Below, piece after piece: positions 35,093 to 42,924 of a stretch of 64,000 nt of DNA. The stretch lies in assembly GCF_001273755.1 (NCBI RefSeq), contig NZ_LGYA01000001.1, positions 171,198-235,197 of the forward strand. Direction: 5' to 3'. Below the pieces are notes generated by a model. The model did no database searches, had not been told where the DNA came from, and saw only the letters and a program-made list of their open reading frames with translations. The position numbers and the translations under genes are program-made. Within the stretch, counting starts at the first letter, position 1, and each line of letters opens with the position of its first letter. This stretch comes from Peribacillus butanolivorans. GTDB taxonomy: Bacteria; Bacillota; Bacilli; Bacillales; DSM-1321.

Positions 35093-35230
35093 TTACTCTT
35101 CTATTTTCGGCAATGGATCAATCCTTTTTGAATCCCCTAAATTCAATCCACTTTTCACAAAATAAACAAACAGTCCCGCACCTAATCCCAGACAACCAAT
35201 AAAACCTAACGTAATCACCCATTCAAGCAT
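35093..35230 (-). CDS. Small single-helix membrane protein
   Basis: 45 residues: MLEWVITLGFIGCLGLGAGL then FVYFVKSGLNLGDSKRIDPL. One helix (~5-26) with a polar C-terminal tail. The ATG at 35230 has aaggggg 8 bases upstream; a longer frame to 35314 has no such site. Function unknown. Confidence 0.6.
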   Translation of the reverse strand: MLEWVITLGFIGCLGLGAGLFVYFVKSGLNLGDSKRIDPLPKIEE

Positions 35231-35341
35231 TGTATACGCCCCCTTGCTAATGTATATGAAAAAAAAGGCTATTATTGCCTTAAAAAAGTACAATCTTTTT
35301 GCACCTTTGCTCATACATTAGAAGAGAAAGGGGGGAGTAAA

Positions 35342-35527
35342 ATGCAAAATAGCATCTTATTGTTCTTTGTCGCAATGTTAACAGGTTTTGCTTTCATCCA
35401 TCTTCCTGTGGCAGGCACGATTTTCTCCGGACTTGAACCAACTTTAGACGTAATTGGAATTGTAACCGTTATCGTTTTTGCCATCGTCGTCATTTGGAAG
35501 GCGGTACAGGCGTTATTTAAAGGGTAA
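35342..35527 (+). CDS. Small two-helix membrane protein
   Basis: 61 residues: MQNSILLFFVAMLTGFAFIH and a second helix IGIVTVIVFAIVVIWKAVQAL. Strong ribosome site (aggggggag) before the ATG, terminator 11 bases after the stop. Divergent from the single-helix gene at 35230, so the two may share a promoter region. Function unknown. Confidence 0.65.
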   Translation: MQNSILLFFVAMLTGFAFIHLPVAGTIFSGLEPTLDVIGIVTVIVFAIVVIWKAVQALFKG

Positions 35528-35538
35528 ATAGATAGGGG

Positions 35539-35570
35539 GCCTATCCTTTTAGGAGGATAGGCCTTTTTTT
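35539..35570 (+). terminator. Terminator of the two-helix protein gene
   Basis: GGCCTATCC / GGATAGGCC hairpin, then T7. Confidence 0.92.
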
Positions 35571-35576
35571 GTGTGG

Positions 35577-35935
35577 AATTTGTTCGTTGTGGATAAAATT
35601 CGTCCAACAGAAAGATAATTCGACCGTAACAGGCAAGAATTCGACCTACAATTCGACCGTCATCGGGTATAATTCGTCCTACGTGGCAATAATTCGACCG
35701 TAACCGGCAAGAATTCGTCCTACATGGCAAAAAATCGACCGTCATCGGGGAAAATTCGTCCTACATGATGAAAATTCGACCGTAACCGGCAAGAATTCGT
35801 CCTACATGGAAATAATTCGACCGTCATCGGGTATAATTCGTCCTACATGAGGAAAAATCGACCGTAACCGGCAATAATTCGTCCTACATGGCGATAATTC
35901 GACCGTCACCACGAAAAATTCGACCTACGACAATA
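35577..35935. repeat. Nested ~20/41/82-bp tandem repeat array, 18 units
   Basis: Eighteen units of 20-21 bp, nearly all beginning AATTCG. Two types alternate: A is AATTCGTCCTACATGG plus four variable bases, B is AATTCGACCGT plus ~10 bases. B itself alternates between GTAACCGGCAAG and GTCATCGGGTAT endings, giving an ~82-bp super-unit. Examples: A at 35732-35782, B at 35692-35711 and 35774-35794. The first two and last two units are degenerate. It lies between a terminator and pdaA, has mixed unit lengths and is not coding. Confidence 0.88.
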
Positions 35936-35996
35936 TCATGCATATAAATCTTCATGTTCCAAACACTAAGAAAAAAAGAACATGGGGGATAATCCA

Positions 35997-36782
35997 ATGA
36001 AAAAAATGGCGATTCTATCCGTTTTTATATGCTTGATCTGCTCTTTAGCAAGTCCGGCTTTTGCGGAGTCCTATAATTGGGGCTTCAATAAAGGGAAAAA
36101 CGGAACTCCTGCCGATGCAGGAAAAAACTTCAATGAAATGCTGCCTAAATATGAAGCAATTTATAAAGGTGACACAACGAAAAAAAACATATATTTAACG
36201 TTTGATAATGGTTATGAAAATGGATATACGGCCCAGATCTTAGATGTGTTAAAAAAACATAAGGCCCCAGGAACATTTTTCGTCACTGGTCATTATTTAA
36301 AAACCGCACCGGAGCTTGTTGTCCGTATGGCGAATGAAGGTCATATCGTCGGAAACCATTCCTGGAATCACCCTGATATGACCAGTGTGACGGATGAAGT
36401 CATTCGCACAGAACTGCAACGGGTTAAAAAAGCAACTGAAAAATTAACGGGCCAACAGGGGATGAACTATTTAAGGCCGCCGCGTGGTGTATTCAATGAG
36501 AGAACAATGAAAGTCGCACAAAAAGAAGGATATTACCACATTTTCTGGTCGCTTGCTTATAAAGACTGGGTCGTTGACCAACAAAAGGGTGCAGCTTACG
36601 CTCATGATGAAGTGCTTAAACAGATTCATCCAGGTGCGATTTTATTACTGCATACTGTTTCAAAAGATAATGCAGAGGCGCTTGACTCGATTTTGACTGA
36701 TCTTGAAAAACAAGGATACACATTCAGCAGTCTGGATGAATTAATGATTGAAAAACACCTGCCAAATCGAATGCTTTATTAA
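35997..36782 (+). CDS. pdaA: Delta-lactam-biosynthetic de-N-acetylase PdaA
   Basis: 261 residues. Signal peptide ~1-23 (MKKMAILSVFICLICSLASP AFA). NodB polysaccharide-deacetylase domain: TFDNGYENG (metal/catalytic Asp), GNHSWNHPD (zinc His pair), RPPRGVFNE and LLLHTVS. It removes acetyl from MurNAc, allowing muramic delta-lactam formation in the spore cortex. The ATG at 35997 follows ggggga; a start at 35982 is in frame but has no ribosome site. In B. subtilis it is yfjS, beside yfjP and yfjO, as here. Confidence 0.93.
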   Translation: MKKMAILSVFICLICSLASPAFAESYNWGFNKGKNGTPADAGKNFNEMLPKYEAIYKGDTTKKNIYLTFDNGYENGYTAQILDVLKKHKAPGTFFVTGHYLKTAPELVVRMANEGHIVGNHSWNHPDMTSVTDEVIRTELQRVKKATEKLTGQQGMNYLRPPRGVFNERTMKVAQKEGYYHIFWSLAYKDWVVDQQKGAAYAHDEVLKQIHPGAILLLHTVSKDNAEALDSILTDLEKQGYTFSSLDELMIEKHLPNRMLY

Positions 36783-36785
36783 AAT

Positions 36786-36827
36786 AAAAAGCGGAACCTG
36801 AAGTGAAAATACAGGTCCCGCTTTTTT
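36786..36827 (+). terminator. Terminator of pdaA
   Basis: AAAAAGCGGAACCTG / CAGGTCCCGCTTTTTT hairpin with one mismatch. Confidence 0.9.
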
Positions 36828-36904
36828 CCATTCTCCTCATTTTTAAGTAATATTTCAGGAAACATGCTATAATACGTGGAAAACTGCTAAAGGATGGATC
36901 GCTT

Positions 36905-37789
36905 GTGTGGACGGAAAAATTACAGGTCCAGGGACCATATAATTTCGACCTTGTTCTCGAACGATTATCGTTAGACCCACTTCAAGTAGTTGATTTTACT
37001 AACAGAACGGTAAAAGTTCCGCTTTATATAGAAAAAGAACCAGTCGTTTTGCATGTTCAGGCAATAGGAAACATCGAAGAACCGACCTTTATCATTAAAG
37101 GTCAATCAGAGGAATACAAGTCTAAAGCAATCGAACGGTTAAAAAAGGTGTTTCATTGGCATCAGCCATTAGAAGGCGTTTCCCAGCATTTCCGAAAATC
37201 TGATTTGAGGGGAATCTTTGAAGAGCACCGCGGTACAGCCATAGTCTTGGACTTCGATTATTACAGTTGCCTCGTCAAATGCATCATACATCAGCAATTA
37301 AACTTGTCTTTTGCGCATATACTCACGGAACGGTTCGTGAAAACATTTGGCTACCAGATAGATGGTGTGTGGTTTTATCCAACACCGGAAACGACCTCAC
37401 AACTTCAGGTGGAACAGTTAAGAGCCATTCAATTCAGTGGCCGAAAAGCTGAATACGTCATCGGACTATCCCAGCAAATCACTCATGGCCATCTTAATCT
37501 TGATCTGTTGGCAGAGCTATCCGATCAAGAGGTTATGGATATACTAATAAAAATACGCGGAATCGGTAGATGGACGGCTGAAAACTTCCTGCTTTTTGGA
37601 CTTGGAAGGCCGAACCTTTTTCCAAAAGCCGATATTGGCATTCAAAACGCCATAAAACTTTTATACGGCTTACCGCAGAAGCCAACCCAAGAAGAAATGG
37701 AAACCTACAGTGCAAAATGGGCTCCATATCTAAGCTACGCTTCCCTCTATTTGTGGAGAAGCATCGAAAAACGGAGTGAAAAGAAATGA
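36905..37789 (+). CDS. yfjP: DNA-3-methyladenine glycosylase II (AlkA-type, YfjP)
   Basis: 294 residues. An N-terminal beta domain (~1-100) is followed by the HhH-GPD base-excision domain. [11 protein letters not shown] near 127-137 and the hairpin [20 protein letters not shown] near 217-236 are typical. The catalytic Asp is in PKADIGIQ (~245). Removes alkylated bases from DNA. GTG start after aaaggatgg. It overlaps rlmD by 4 bases (ATGA), so the two are translationally coupled. Confidence 0.9.
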   Translation: MWTEKLQVQGPYNFDLVLERLSLDPLQVVDFTNRTVKVPLYIEKEPVVLHVQAIGNIEEPTFIIKGQSEEYKSKAIERLKKVFHWHQPLEGVSQHFRKSDLRGIFEEHRGTAIVLDFDYYSCLVKCIIHQQLNLSFAHILTERFVKTFGYQIDGVWFYPTPETTSQLQVEQLRAIQFSGRKAEYVIGLSQQITHGHLNLDLLAELSDQEVMDILIKIRGIGRWTAENFLLFGLGRPNLFPKADIGIQNAIKLLYGLPQKPTQEEMETYSAKWAPYLSYASLYLWRSIEKRSEKK

Positions 37790-39168
37790 CAAACATGCAA
37801 GATACAACACTAGAAGTAAATCAAACCCTTCCATTAACCATTAAACGGCTTGGCATAAACGGAGAGGGAGTCGGCTACTTTAAAAAGAAAGTCGTCTTCG
37901 TCCCAGGAGCATTACCAGGTGAAGAAATTGTAGCTTTAATAACAAAAGTGCAGCCAAACTTTTCTGAAGCAAAAATAAAAACCATCCGGAAAGAATCGCC
38001 ACACCGCATTGCCGCACCATGCCCAATCTACGCAGAATGCGGTGGCTGTCAACTACAGCATTTAAGCTATAGTCAACAGCTTATTGAAAAACGCGATATC
38101 GTCATTCAAGCGATGGAACGTCATACGAAATTCCCGATTTCTTCATTAAATATACAAGAAACAATCGGCATGGAAGATCCTTGGAACTATCGCAACAAAA
38201 GTCAGTACCAGGTCGGTCAGAAAGATGGCAAATTGATTGCCGGTCTTTACGGTTTGAACTCCCATAACTTGATCGATATTCCCAACTGTCTTGTCCAACA
38301 CAAAGCTACTAATAAAGTAACCCGTACGGTGAAGAAGATACTAAAGAACTTGAATATCTCGATCTATAATGAAAGAAAGAGAAAAGGTGTGATCCGAACA
38401 GTCATTACAAGAGTTGGCTTTGAAACAGGCGAAGTACAGGTGGTCTTAGTTACAGGAGCGGAAGAAATTCCACAAAAAGATCAATTGCTTAAGCAAATTC
38501 GTGACCAACTGCCGGAAGTGAAATCGGTCGTTCAAAATATTAATAACCAAAACACATCACTTATTTTTGGCGAAAAGACGATCCATCTGGCTGGCGAAAA
38601 AGTCATCAACGAAACATTGGGTGATCTATCGTACGAACTATCGGCCCGCACTTTCTTCCAACTTAATCCAGTTCAAACAGTCCGCATGTATGACGAAGTG
38701 AAAAAAGCGGCAGCCCTAACCGGTACCGAAAAAGTCGTTGACGCGTATTGCGGCGTAGGAACCATCGGACTTTGGCTATCGGAAGATGCAAAAGAGGTTC
38801 GCGGAATGGACGTCATCAAAGAATCCATTGAAGACGCCAAGAAAAACGCCATAAAACACAAACGCACCAACATGCACTACGAAACAGGAAAAGCCGAAAA
38901 CATCCTGCCACGCTGGACCAAAGAAGGATGGAAACCGGACGTATTAGTCGCCGACCCACCAAGAACTGGCCTGGACCAATCCTTACTGCAAACTATCCTA
39001 AAGGTCAAACCAAAAACCATTGTGTATGTATCATGTAACCCATCCACATTGGCAAAAGACCTACAAGAATTGAGCGCTTTATATAACGTAGAATCCATGC
39101 AGCCTGTGGACATGTTCCCGCAGACGAGTCATGTTGAAGTTGTGACAAAGTTGAAAAGGAAAGAATAA
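37786..39168 (+). CDS. rlmD: 23S rRNA (uracil-5-)-methyltransferase, RumA/RlmD family (YfjO)
   Basis: 460 residues. TRAM domain at ~10-65. Four-cysteine [4Fe-4S] site with [11 protein letters not shown] near 80-90 and a fourth Cys near 168 (IPNCLVQ). SAM-binding [15 protein letters not shown] near 318-332, [10 protein letters not shown] and the nucleophile in [14 protein letters not shown]. Methylates uridine C5 in 23S rRNA. Synteny with yfjP points to the yfjO member rather than RlmCD (YefA). The exact uridine cannot be told. Confidence 0.9.
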   Translation: MTNMQDTTLEVNQTLPLTIKRLGINGEGVGYFKKKVVFVPGALPGEEIVALITKVQPNFSEAKIKTIRKESPHRIAAPCPIYAECGGCQLQHLSYSQQLIEKRDIVIQAMERHTKFPISSLNIQETIGMEDPWNYRNKSQYQVGQKDGKLIAGLYGLNSHNLIDIPNCLVQHKATNKVTRTVKKILKNLNISIYNERKRKGVIRTVITRVGFETGEVQVVLVTGAEEIPQKDQLLKQIRDQLPEVKSVVQNINNQNTSLIFGEKTIHLAGEKVINETLGDLSYELSARTFFQLNPVQTVRMYDEVKKAAALTGTEKVVDAYCGVGTIGLWLSEDAKEVRGMDVIKESIEDAKKNAIKHKRTNMHYETGKAENILPRWTKEGWKPDVLVADPPRTGLDQSLLQTILKVKPKTIVYVSCNPSTLAKDLQELSALYNVESMQPVDMFPQTSHVEVVTKLKRKE

Positions 39169-39176
39169 GCAGAAGG

Positions 39177-39208
39177 ATCCGAGAATCTGTAAAAGGTTCT
39201 CGGATTTT
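39177..39208 (+). terminator. Terminator of yfjP-rlmD
   Basis: ATCCGAGAA / TTCTCGGAT stem, then TTTT. Confidence 0.85.
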
Positions 39209-39285
39209 CATCTGCGTTTATTTCAATCCATTTGTGAAATAATGAAGGTGCTGTAAAAAATAAGAAATATACAGGAGGTTTATGG

Positions 39286-39804
39286 ATGCATAATCATGAT
39301 ATTTTAATTAGATTAAGATATGCTCTGGATATAAAAAATAAAGATATGGTAGAGATATTTAAACTTGGGGATATTGAAGTAACAAGAGAAGAAGTCATGC
39401 AGATGCTCACAAAACCAAAAGACGGTTTCTATGATGAATACGACGACGATGATATGGATGATGAAGGTATAAAATGTAACAATACGATGTTGGAATCCTT
39501 TTTAAATGGCTTGATCATTTTTAAAAGAGGGAAACAAGAACCAAAACCCGGCCAGCCAGAAAACCCGGCACCGACTGCAAAGAATAAGGAAAGCATGAAT
39601 AATATTCTGCTAAAGAAATTGAAAATTGCGCTGACATTAACAAGCGAGGATATGATTGATATCCTGGATGAAGCAGGAGTCATGATAACTAAAGGAGAAT
39701 TAAGCGCCATCTTAAGAAAAGTTGGTCATAGAAATTATAAAGAGTGCGGGGACAAATTCGCCAGGAATTTCTTAAAAGGGTTAGCTTATAAATATAGGGG
39801 ATAA
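39286..39804 (+). CDS. DUF1456 (YehS-like) protein
   Basis: 172 residues made of two similar halves (~1-75 and ~105-172). Each starts with an ILIRLRYALDIKNKDMVEIF-like block (ILLKKLKIALTLTSEDMIDI in the second) and ends in a C.N..LESFLNGLI or C.DKFARNFLKGL pattern. A Pro/Lys-rich linker joins them. Cytosolic; possibly nucleic-acid binding, function unknown. ATG at 39286 after aggagg. Confidence 0.88.
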   Translation: MHNHDILIRLRYALDIKNKDMVEIFKLGDIEVTREEVMQMLTKPKDGFYDEYDDDDMDDEGIKCNNTMLESFLNGLIIFKRGKQEPKPGQPENPAPTAKNKESMNNILLKKLKIALTLTSEDMIDILDEAGVMITKGELSAILRKVGHRNYKECGDKFARNFLKGLAYKYRG

Positions 39805-39907
39805 GGGAGCAGCCAAGTAGTTGAAATAAAACTACTATATGAATAAGATGCTCATACCAATGCTCAATTTTTTTGAAAGTTACTTAACCGTTAATAAGAA
39901 ATAAAAG

Positions 39908-39953
39908 AATCCTAATTTCTCATTTATGACCCTGAGAAAATTAGGATTTTTTG
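39908..39953 (+). terminator. Terminator downstream of the DUF1456 gene
   Basis: AATCCTAATTTCTCA / TGAGAAAATTAGGATT hairpin with one bulge, then T6. Confidence 0.85.
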
Positions 39954-40430
39954 CAAACTTCACCAAAATCCAATGTTCCGCCACATACGCTCTACACATG
40001 TTGAATTAGTAACAAAATTAGTTTTAAAATAAAATAGTAGACCACTAATTAAAGTTGTGCATAAAGTGTGGACAAAGGAAAGAAGGAAGAAGGAGAAATC
40101 CCAATCCCTCAAGCCTTTCTCCTATCCTTGTGCATAACTTTTTTTAGAGGGGAGAAAGAACGACCCTATATATTATTGAGAAAAATGAAGTACAGCAATG
40201 AGAGTGTTCCATTGTAAAAAGCCCATTCTATTGAAACTTTTTTTAGTATACGTTTCAATACCAGTTTCTAATTACCATCACCTAAACTAGATTAGGAAAA
40301 TCATCCCTAATATTATTTAAAGAAAATAATATATATTCAAAAAATTCATACTATAATACTTTATACTTATGCTATATTATAGGGAGAATTATTTATTATC
40401 ACGTATAATCTAAGAATTGGAGTGATTTGA
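39954..40430. other. Gene-free region before the amino-acid ABC operon
   Basis: Contains the first copy of the hairpin repeat (40048-40145). Promoter-like AT-rich sequence follows, including ACTATAATAC near 40350 and GCTATATTATAG near 40372. No gene seen. Confidence 0.45.
40048..40145 (+). repeat. Dispersed ~98-bp hairpin repeat with DnaA-box-like nonamers, copy 1
   Basis: ATTAAAGTTGTGCATAA at the left and CCTTGTGCATAACTTTTTT at the right are imperfect inverted ends; AGGAGAAA / TTTCTCCT form an inner stem. TGTGCATAA (reverse complement of TTATGCACA, which fits TTATNCACA) occurs at 40056 and 40129; TGTGGACAA (one mismatch) at 40067. Copies 2 and 3 lie at 42731 and 60426. Confidence 0.85.
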
Positions 40431-41207
40431 ATGAAGAAACTTGGTTTATTTAGTATGTTTTTGATTCTTACTATCATTATCTCAGCTTGTGGAAGCAATG
40501 ATGAAAAAAATGCAGGTGAGAAAGAGAAAAGTCAAAAGGTATATAAAGTTGGTGTGGATACGACATATCCTCCCTTTGAATTTAAAGAGGGAAACGACTA
40601 TAAAGGTATTGATATTGAATTAATCAATGCAATAGCAAAAGACCAGGATTTTAAAATCAAATTTTCTCCAATGGATTTCGGTGGTATTATTCCAGCGATG
40701 CAAGCCAATCAGCTTGATGTCGCTATTGCAGGAATGAGCATTACAGAGGAAAGAAAAAAGGTAGTAGATTTCTCAACGCCGTATTTTGATGCAGGATTAA
40801 CAGTGGTTGTTAAAAAAGATAATACAAGTACTAAATCAGTCGATGACCTTAAAGGAAAGACCATAGCAGTGAAAAAAGGGACAACCGGTGCTAAATATGC
40901 ACAGGATAATTCCAAGAAACTAGGAATTAAAGTTGTTCAATTTAATGATAGTCCAGCTATGTTCCAGGAAGTAGCAAACGGTAATGCCGAAGCACTTATA
41001 GAAGATTATCCTGTTATCTCCTATGCAATTGCTCAAAAAGACCTTGGGTTAAAAATCGTAGGTGATCGTTTGAATGGAGATCAGTATGGAATTGCTGTAT
41101 TGAAAGGGCAAAACCAGGATTTATTGAAAAAAATAAATGACGGTCTTGCTAATCTTAAAAAAGATGGAACATACGATGAAATATTAAAAACTTATCTTGG
41201 TGAATAG
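40431..41207 (+). CDS. Amino-acid ABC transporter, substrate-binding lipoprotein
   Basis: 258 residues. The lipobox IISAC puts the lipid Cys at position 20. SBP family 3 pattern: KVGVDTTYPPFEFK near 41-54, GIDIELINAIAKD, AGMSITEERKKVVDFS near 104-119. It captures a polar amino acid; residues in this class fit glutamine or arginine, as in GlnH/ArtP. ATG at 40431 after ggagtga. First of three co-transcribed genes, followed by a hairpin that should keep it in excess over the membrane parts. Confidence 0.9.
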   Translation: MKKLGLFSMFLILTIIISACGSNDEKNAGEKEKSQKVYKVGVDTTYPPFEFKEGNDYKGIDIELINAIAKDQDFKIKFSPMDFGGIIPAMQANQLDVAIAGMSITEERKKVVDFSTPYFDAGLTVVVKKDNTSTKSVDDLKGKTIAVKKGTTGAKYAQDNSKKLGIKVVQFNDSPAMFQEVANGNAEALIEDYPVISYAIAQKDLGLKIVGDRLNGDQYGIAVLKGQNQDLLKKINDGLANLKKDGTYDEILKTYLGE

Positions 41208-41221
41208 ATTTATGCTTATTA

Positions 41222-41249
41222 GGCGCGCTTAAAGCGCGCTTTCTTTTTC
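41222..41249 (+). terminator. Attenuating hairpin between binding protein and permease
   Basis: GCGCGC / GCGCGC with loop TTAAA, then TTTCTTTTTCT. A partial terminator, 16 bases before the permease start; typical for lowering permease relative to binding protein. Confidence 0.7.
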
Positions 41250-41264
41250 TAAGGGGTGAATAGA

Positions 41265-41909
41265 ATGGATATAATTGTTGCGGCATTGCCTATTTTATTA
41301 AAAGGACTTCAGGTGACACTTTATATCTTTGTAATTGCCATTATCCTAGGTTTCTTGATTGGTTTAGTGGTGGCCTTGCTGCGACTTGCTCCTATCAAGA
41401 TCTTGAACTGGATTGCAAAGGTTTATGTAGATGCGATACGAGGAACGCCGTTTATTGTGCAATTGTTTTTTATATATTTCGGTGTGAATTCACTGAATTT
41501 GATTTCTTTAAACAGTACTACAGCTGGAATAATTACCGTTGCCATCAATGCAGGGGCCTATTTTGCTGAGATAATAAGAGCGGGAATTCAATCCATCGAT
41601 AAAGGGCAAACAGAAGCGGCAAGATCAATCGGATTCACTGGTACTCAAACAATGCGATATGTAGTACTGCCACAAGCCTTTAGAAGGATGCTTCCCACCA
41701 TTACGAACCAATCGATCATTAGTCTAAAAGATACATCTCTATTATCCGTTATCGGTATAGCGGATTTAACACAGCAAGGGCAGATTCAGGCTTCGGCAAC
41801 CTTTGAAGCGTTCAAGATTTGGCTTGTTGTTGGTGTGATTTACTTTATCATCATCTATTTGTTAACCCTTATTGCTAACTTCATAGAAAGGAGGGTACAA
41901 GTTCGATGA
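41265..41909 (+). CDS. Amino-acid ABC transporter, permease
   Basis: 214 residues, about five helices, HisM/GlnP type. The EAA loop is [23 protein letters not shown] near 122-144. ATG at 41265 after aaggggtga; the in-frame GTG at 41256 is part of that site. Works as a homodimer, since only one permease gene is present. Overlaps the ATPase gene by 4 bases. Confidence 0.9.
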   Translation: MDIIVAALPILLKGLQVTLYIFVIAIILGFLIGLVVALLRLAPIKILNWIAKVYVDAIRGTPFIVQLFFIYFGVNSLNLISLNSTTAGIITVAINAGAYFAEIIRAGIQSIDKGQTEAARSIGFTGTQTMRYVVLPQAFRRMLPTITNQSIISLKDTSLLSVIGIADLTQQGQIQASATFEAFKIWLVVGVIYFIIIYLLTLIANFIERRVQVR

Positions 41910-42640
41910 GCATCATTACTGTAAAAAACCTGAGAAAATCATTTGGAACTGTCGAGGTTTTAAAAGATATTAATGCAGAAATAAAAGAAAAGGAAGTAAT
42001 TTGTGTAATAGGTCCTTCTGGATCTGGAAAGAGTACATTTCTGCGCTGCCTGAATCTTCTTGAGGAAGTTACGGGCGGTGAGGTGGTCATTAATGGGCAT
42101 GATATTACTGACCCTAAAGCGAAAATCAATATCAACAAAGTTAGACAAGAGGTTGGAATGGTTTTTCAACATTTCAATCTATTCCCTCATAAAACCGTGT
42201 TGGAAAACATAACGTTGGGGCCTATTAAAATTCGTGCCACCGATAAAGCTGAAGCGGGAAGATTAGCGCTTGAGTTACTGGATAAGGTTGGGCTAAGGGA
42301 AAAAGCAAATAGCTATCCAGGAGAACTATCCGGAGGACAAAAACAACGGGTTGCCATCGCAAGGGCATTGGCCATGAATCCGAAGATTATGCTATTTGAC
42401 GAGCCGACTTCTGCACTTGACCCTGAAATGGTCGGAGATGTTTTAGAGGTAATGAAACAACTTGCTAAAGAAGGTATGACAATGGTTGTTGTTACCCATG
42501 AAATGGGCTTTGCCCGGGAAGTTGGAGACCGTGTCATATTCATGGACGGAGGGTATATTGTAGAAGAAAATGAACCGAATGAATTATTCGGTAACCCTCA
42601 GCATGTTCGAACCAAAGCCTTCTTAAGTAAGGTGCTTTAG
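41906..42640 (+). CDS. Amino-acid ABC transporter, ATP-binding protein (GlnQ/ArtR type)
   Basis: 244 residues. Walker [10 protein letters not shown] near 34-42, signature [15 protein letters not shown] near 137-151, Walker [14 protein letters not shown], switch His in VVTHEMGFA. Drives uptake of the amino acid. Last gene of the operon; no separate terminator other than repeat copy 2, 90 bases on. Confidence 0.93.
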   Translation: MSIITVKNLRKSFGTVEVLKDINAEIKEKEVICVIGPSGSGKSTFLRCLNLLEEVTGGEVVINGHDITDPKAKININKVRQEVGMVFQHFNLFPHKTVLENITLGPIKIRATDKAEAGRLALELLDKVGLREKANSYPGELSGGQKQRVAIARALAMNPKIMLFDEPTSALDPEMVGDVLEVMKQLAKEGMTMVVVTHEMGFAREVGDRVIFMDGGYIVEENEPNELFGNPQHVRTKAFLSKVL

Positions 42641-42730
42641 GCAGGTAGAGTGTGGGAATGAATGGCTAAAAGAGTGAATGCATATCACTTAAGAGGCTTA
42701 TAAAACTCACCAACGTTGAAGTTAAAATAA

Positions 42731-42828
42731 ATTAAAGTTGTGCATAACGTGTGGACAAAGGAAAGAGAGAAAAAGGAGAAATCCTAATCCCTCAAGCCTA
42801 TCTCCTATCCTTGTGCATAACTTTTTTT
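42731..42828 (+). repeat. Dispersed ~98-bp hairpin repeat, copy 2
   Basis: Almost identical to copy 1 (same ends, same nonamers TGTGCATAA, TGTGGACAA, TGTGCATAA in the same order and spacing). Same orientation as copy 1, so the ABC operon is framed by direct copies. It may also serve as the operon's terminator: inverted ends followed by a T run. Confidence 0.85.
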
Positions 42829-42877
42829 GTTTTAGAGGTAAAGGTTAATCGTGTTCAATCAGGCTAAACATTCATAC

Positions 42878-42918
42878 AAAAAAGTAACCTATGCATTCAA
42901 CACCCGCACAGGTTACTT
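42878..42918 (-). terminator. Terminator of the PIG-L gene
   Basis: On the minus strand AAGTAACCTGTGC pairs with GCATAGGTTACTT and is followed by TTTT. Confidence 0.85.
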
Positions 42919-42924
42919 CTCTAG

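Noticed and set aside
35311..35745. A 144-codon minus-strand frame
   Set aside because: It runs through the tandem repeats, a terminator and the two-helix gene; no ribosome site, and the mixed 20/21 unit length breaks any periodic coding.
35577..35935. CRISPR array
   Set aside because: The units are back to back (20-21 bp) with no unique spacers, and no cas genes are nearby.
40337..40430. A riboswitch or T-box before the amino-acid ABC operon
   Set aside because: The leader is short and AT-rich, with no conserved core and no terminator.
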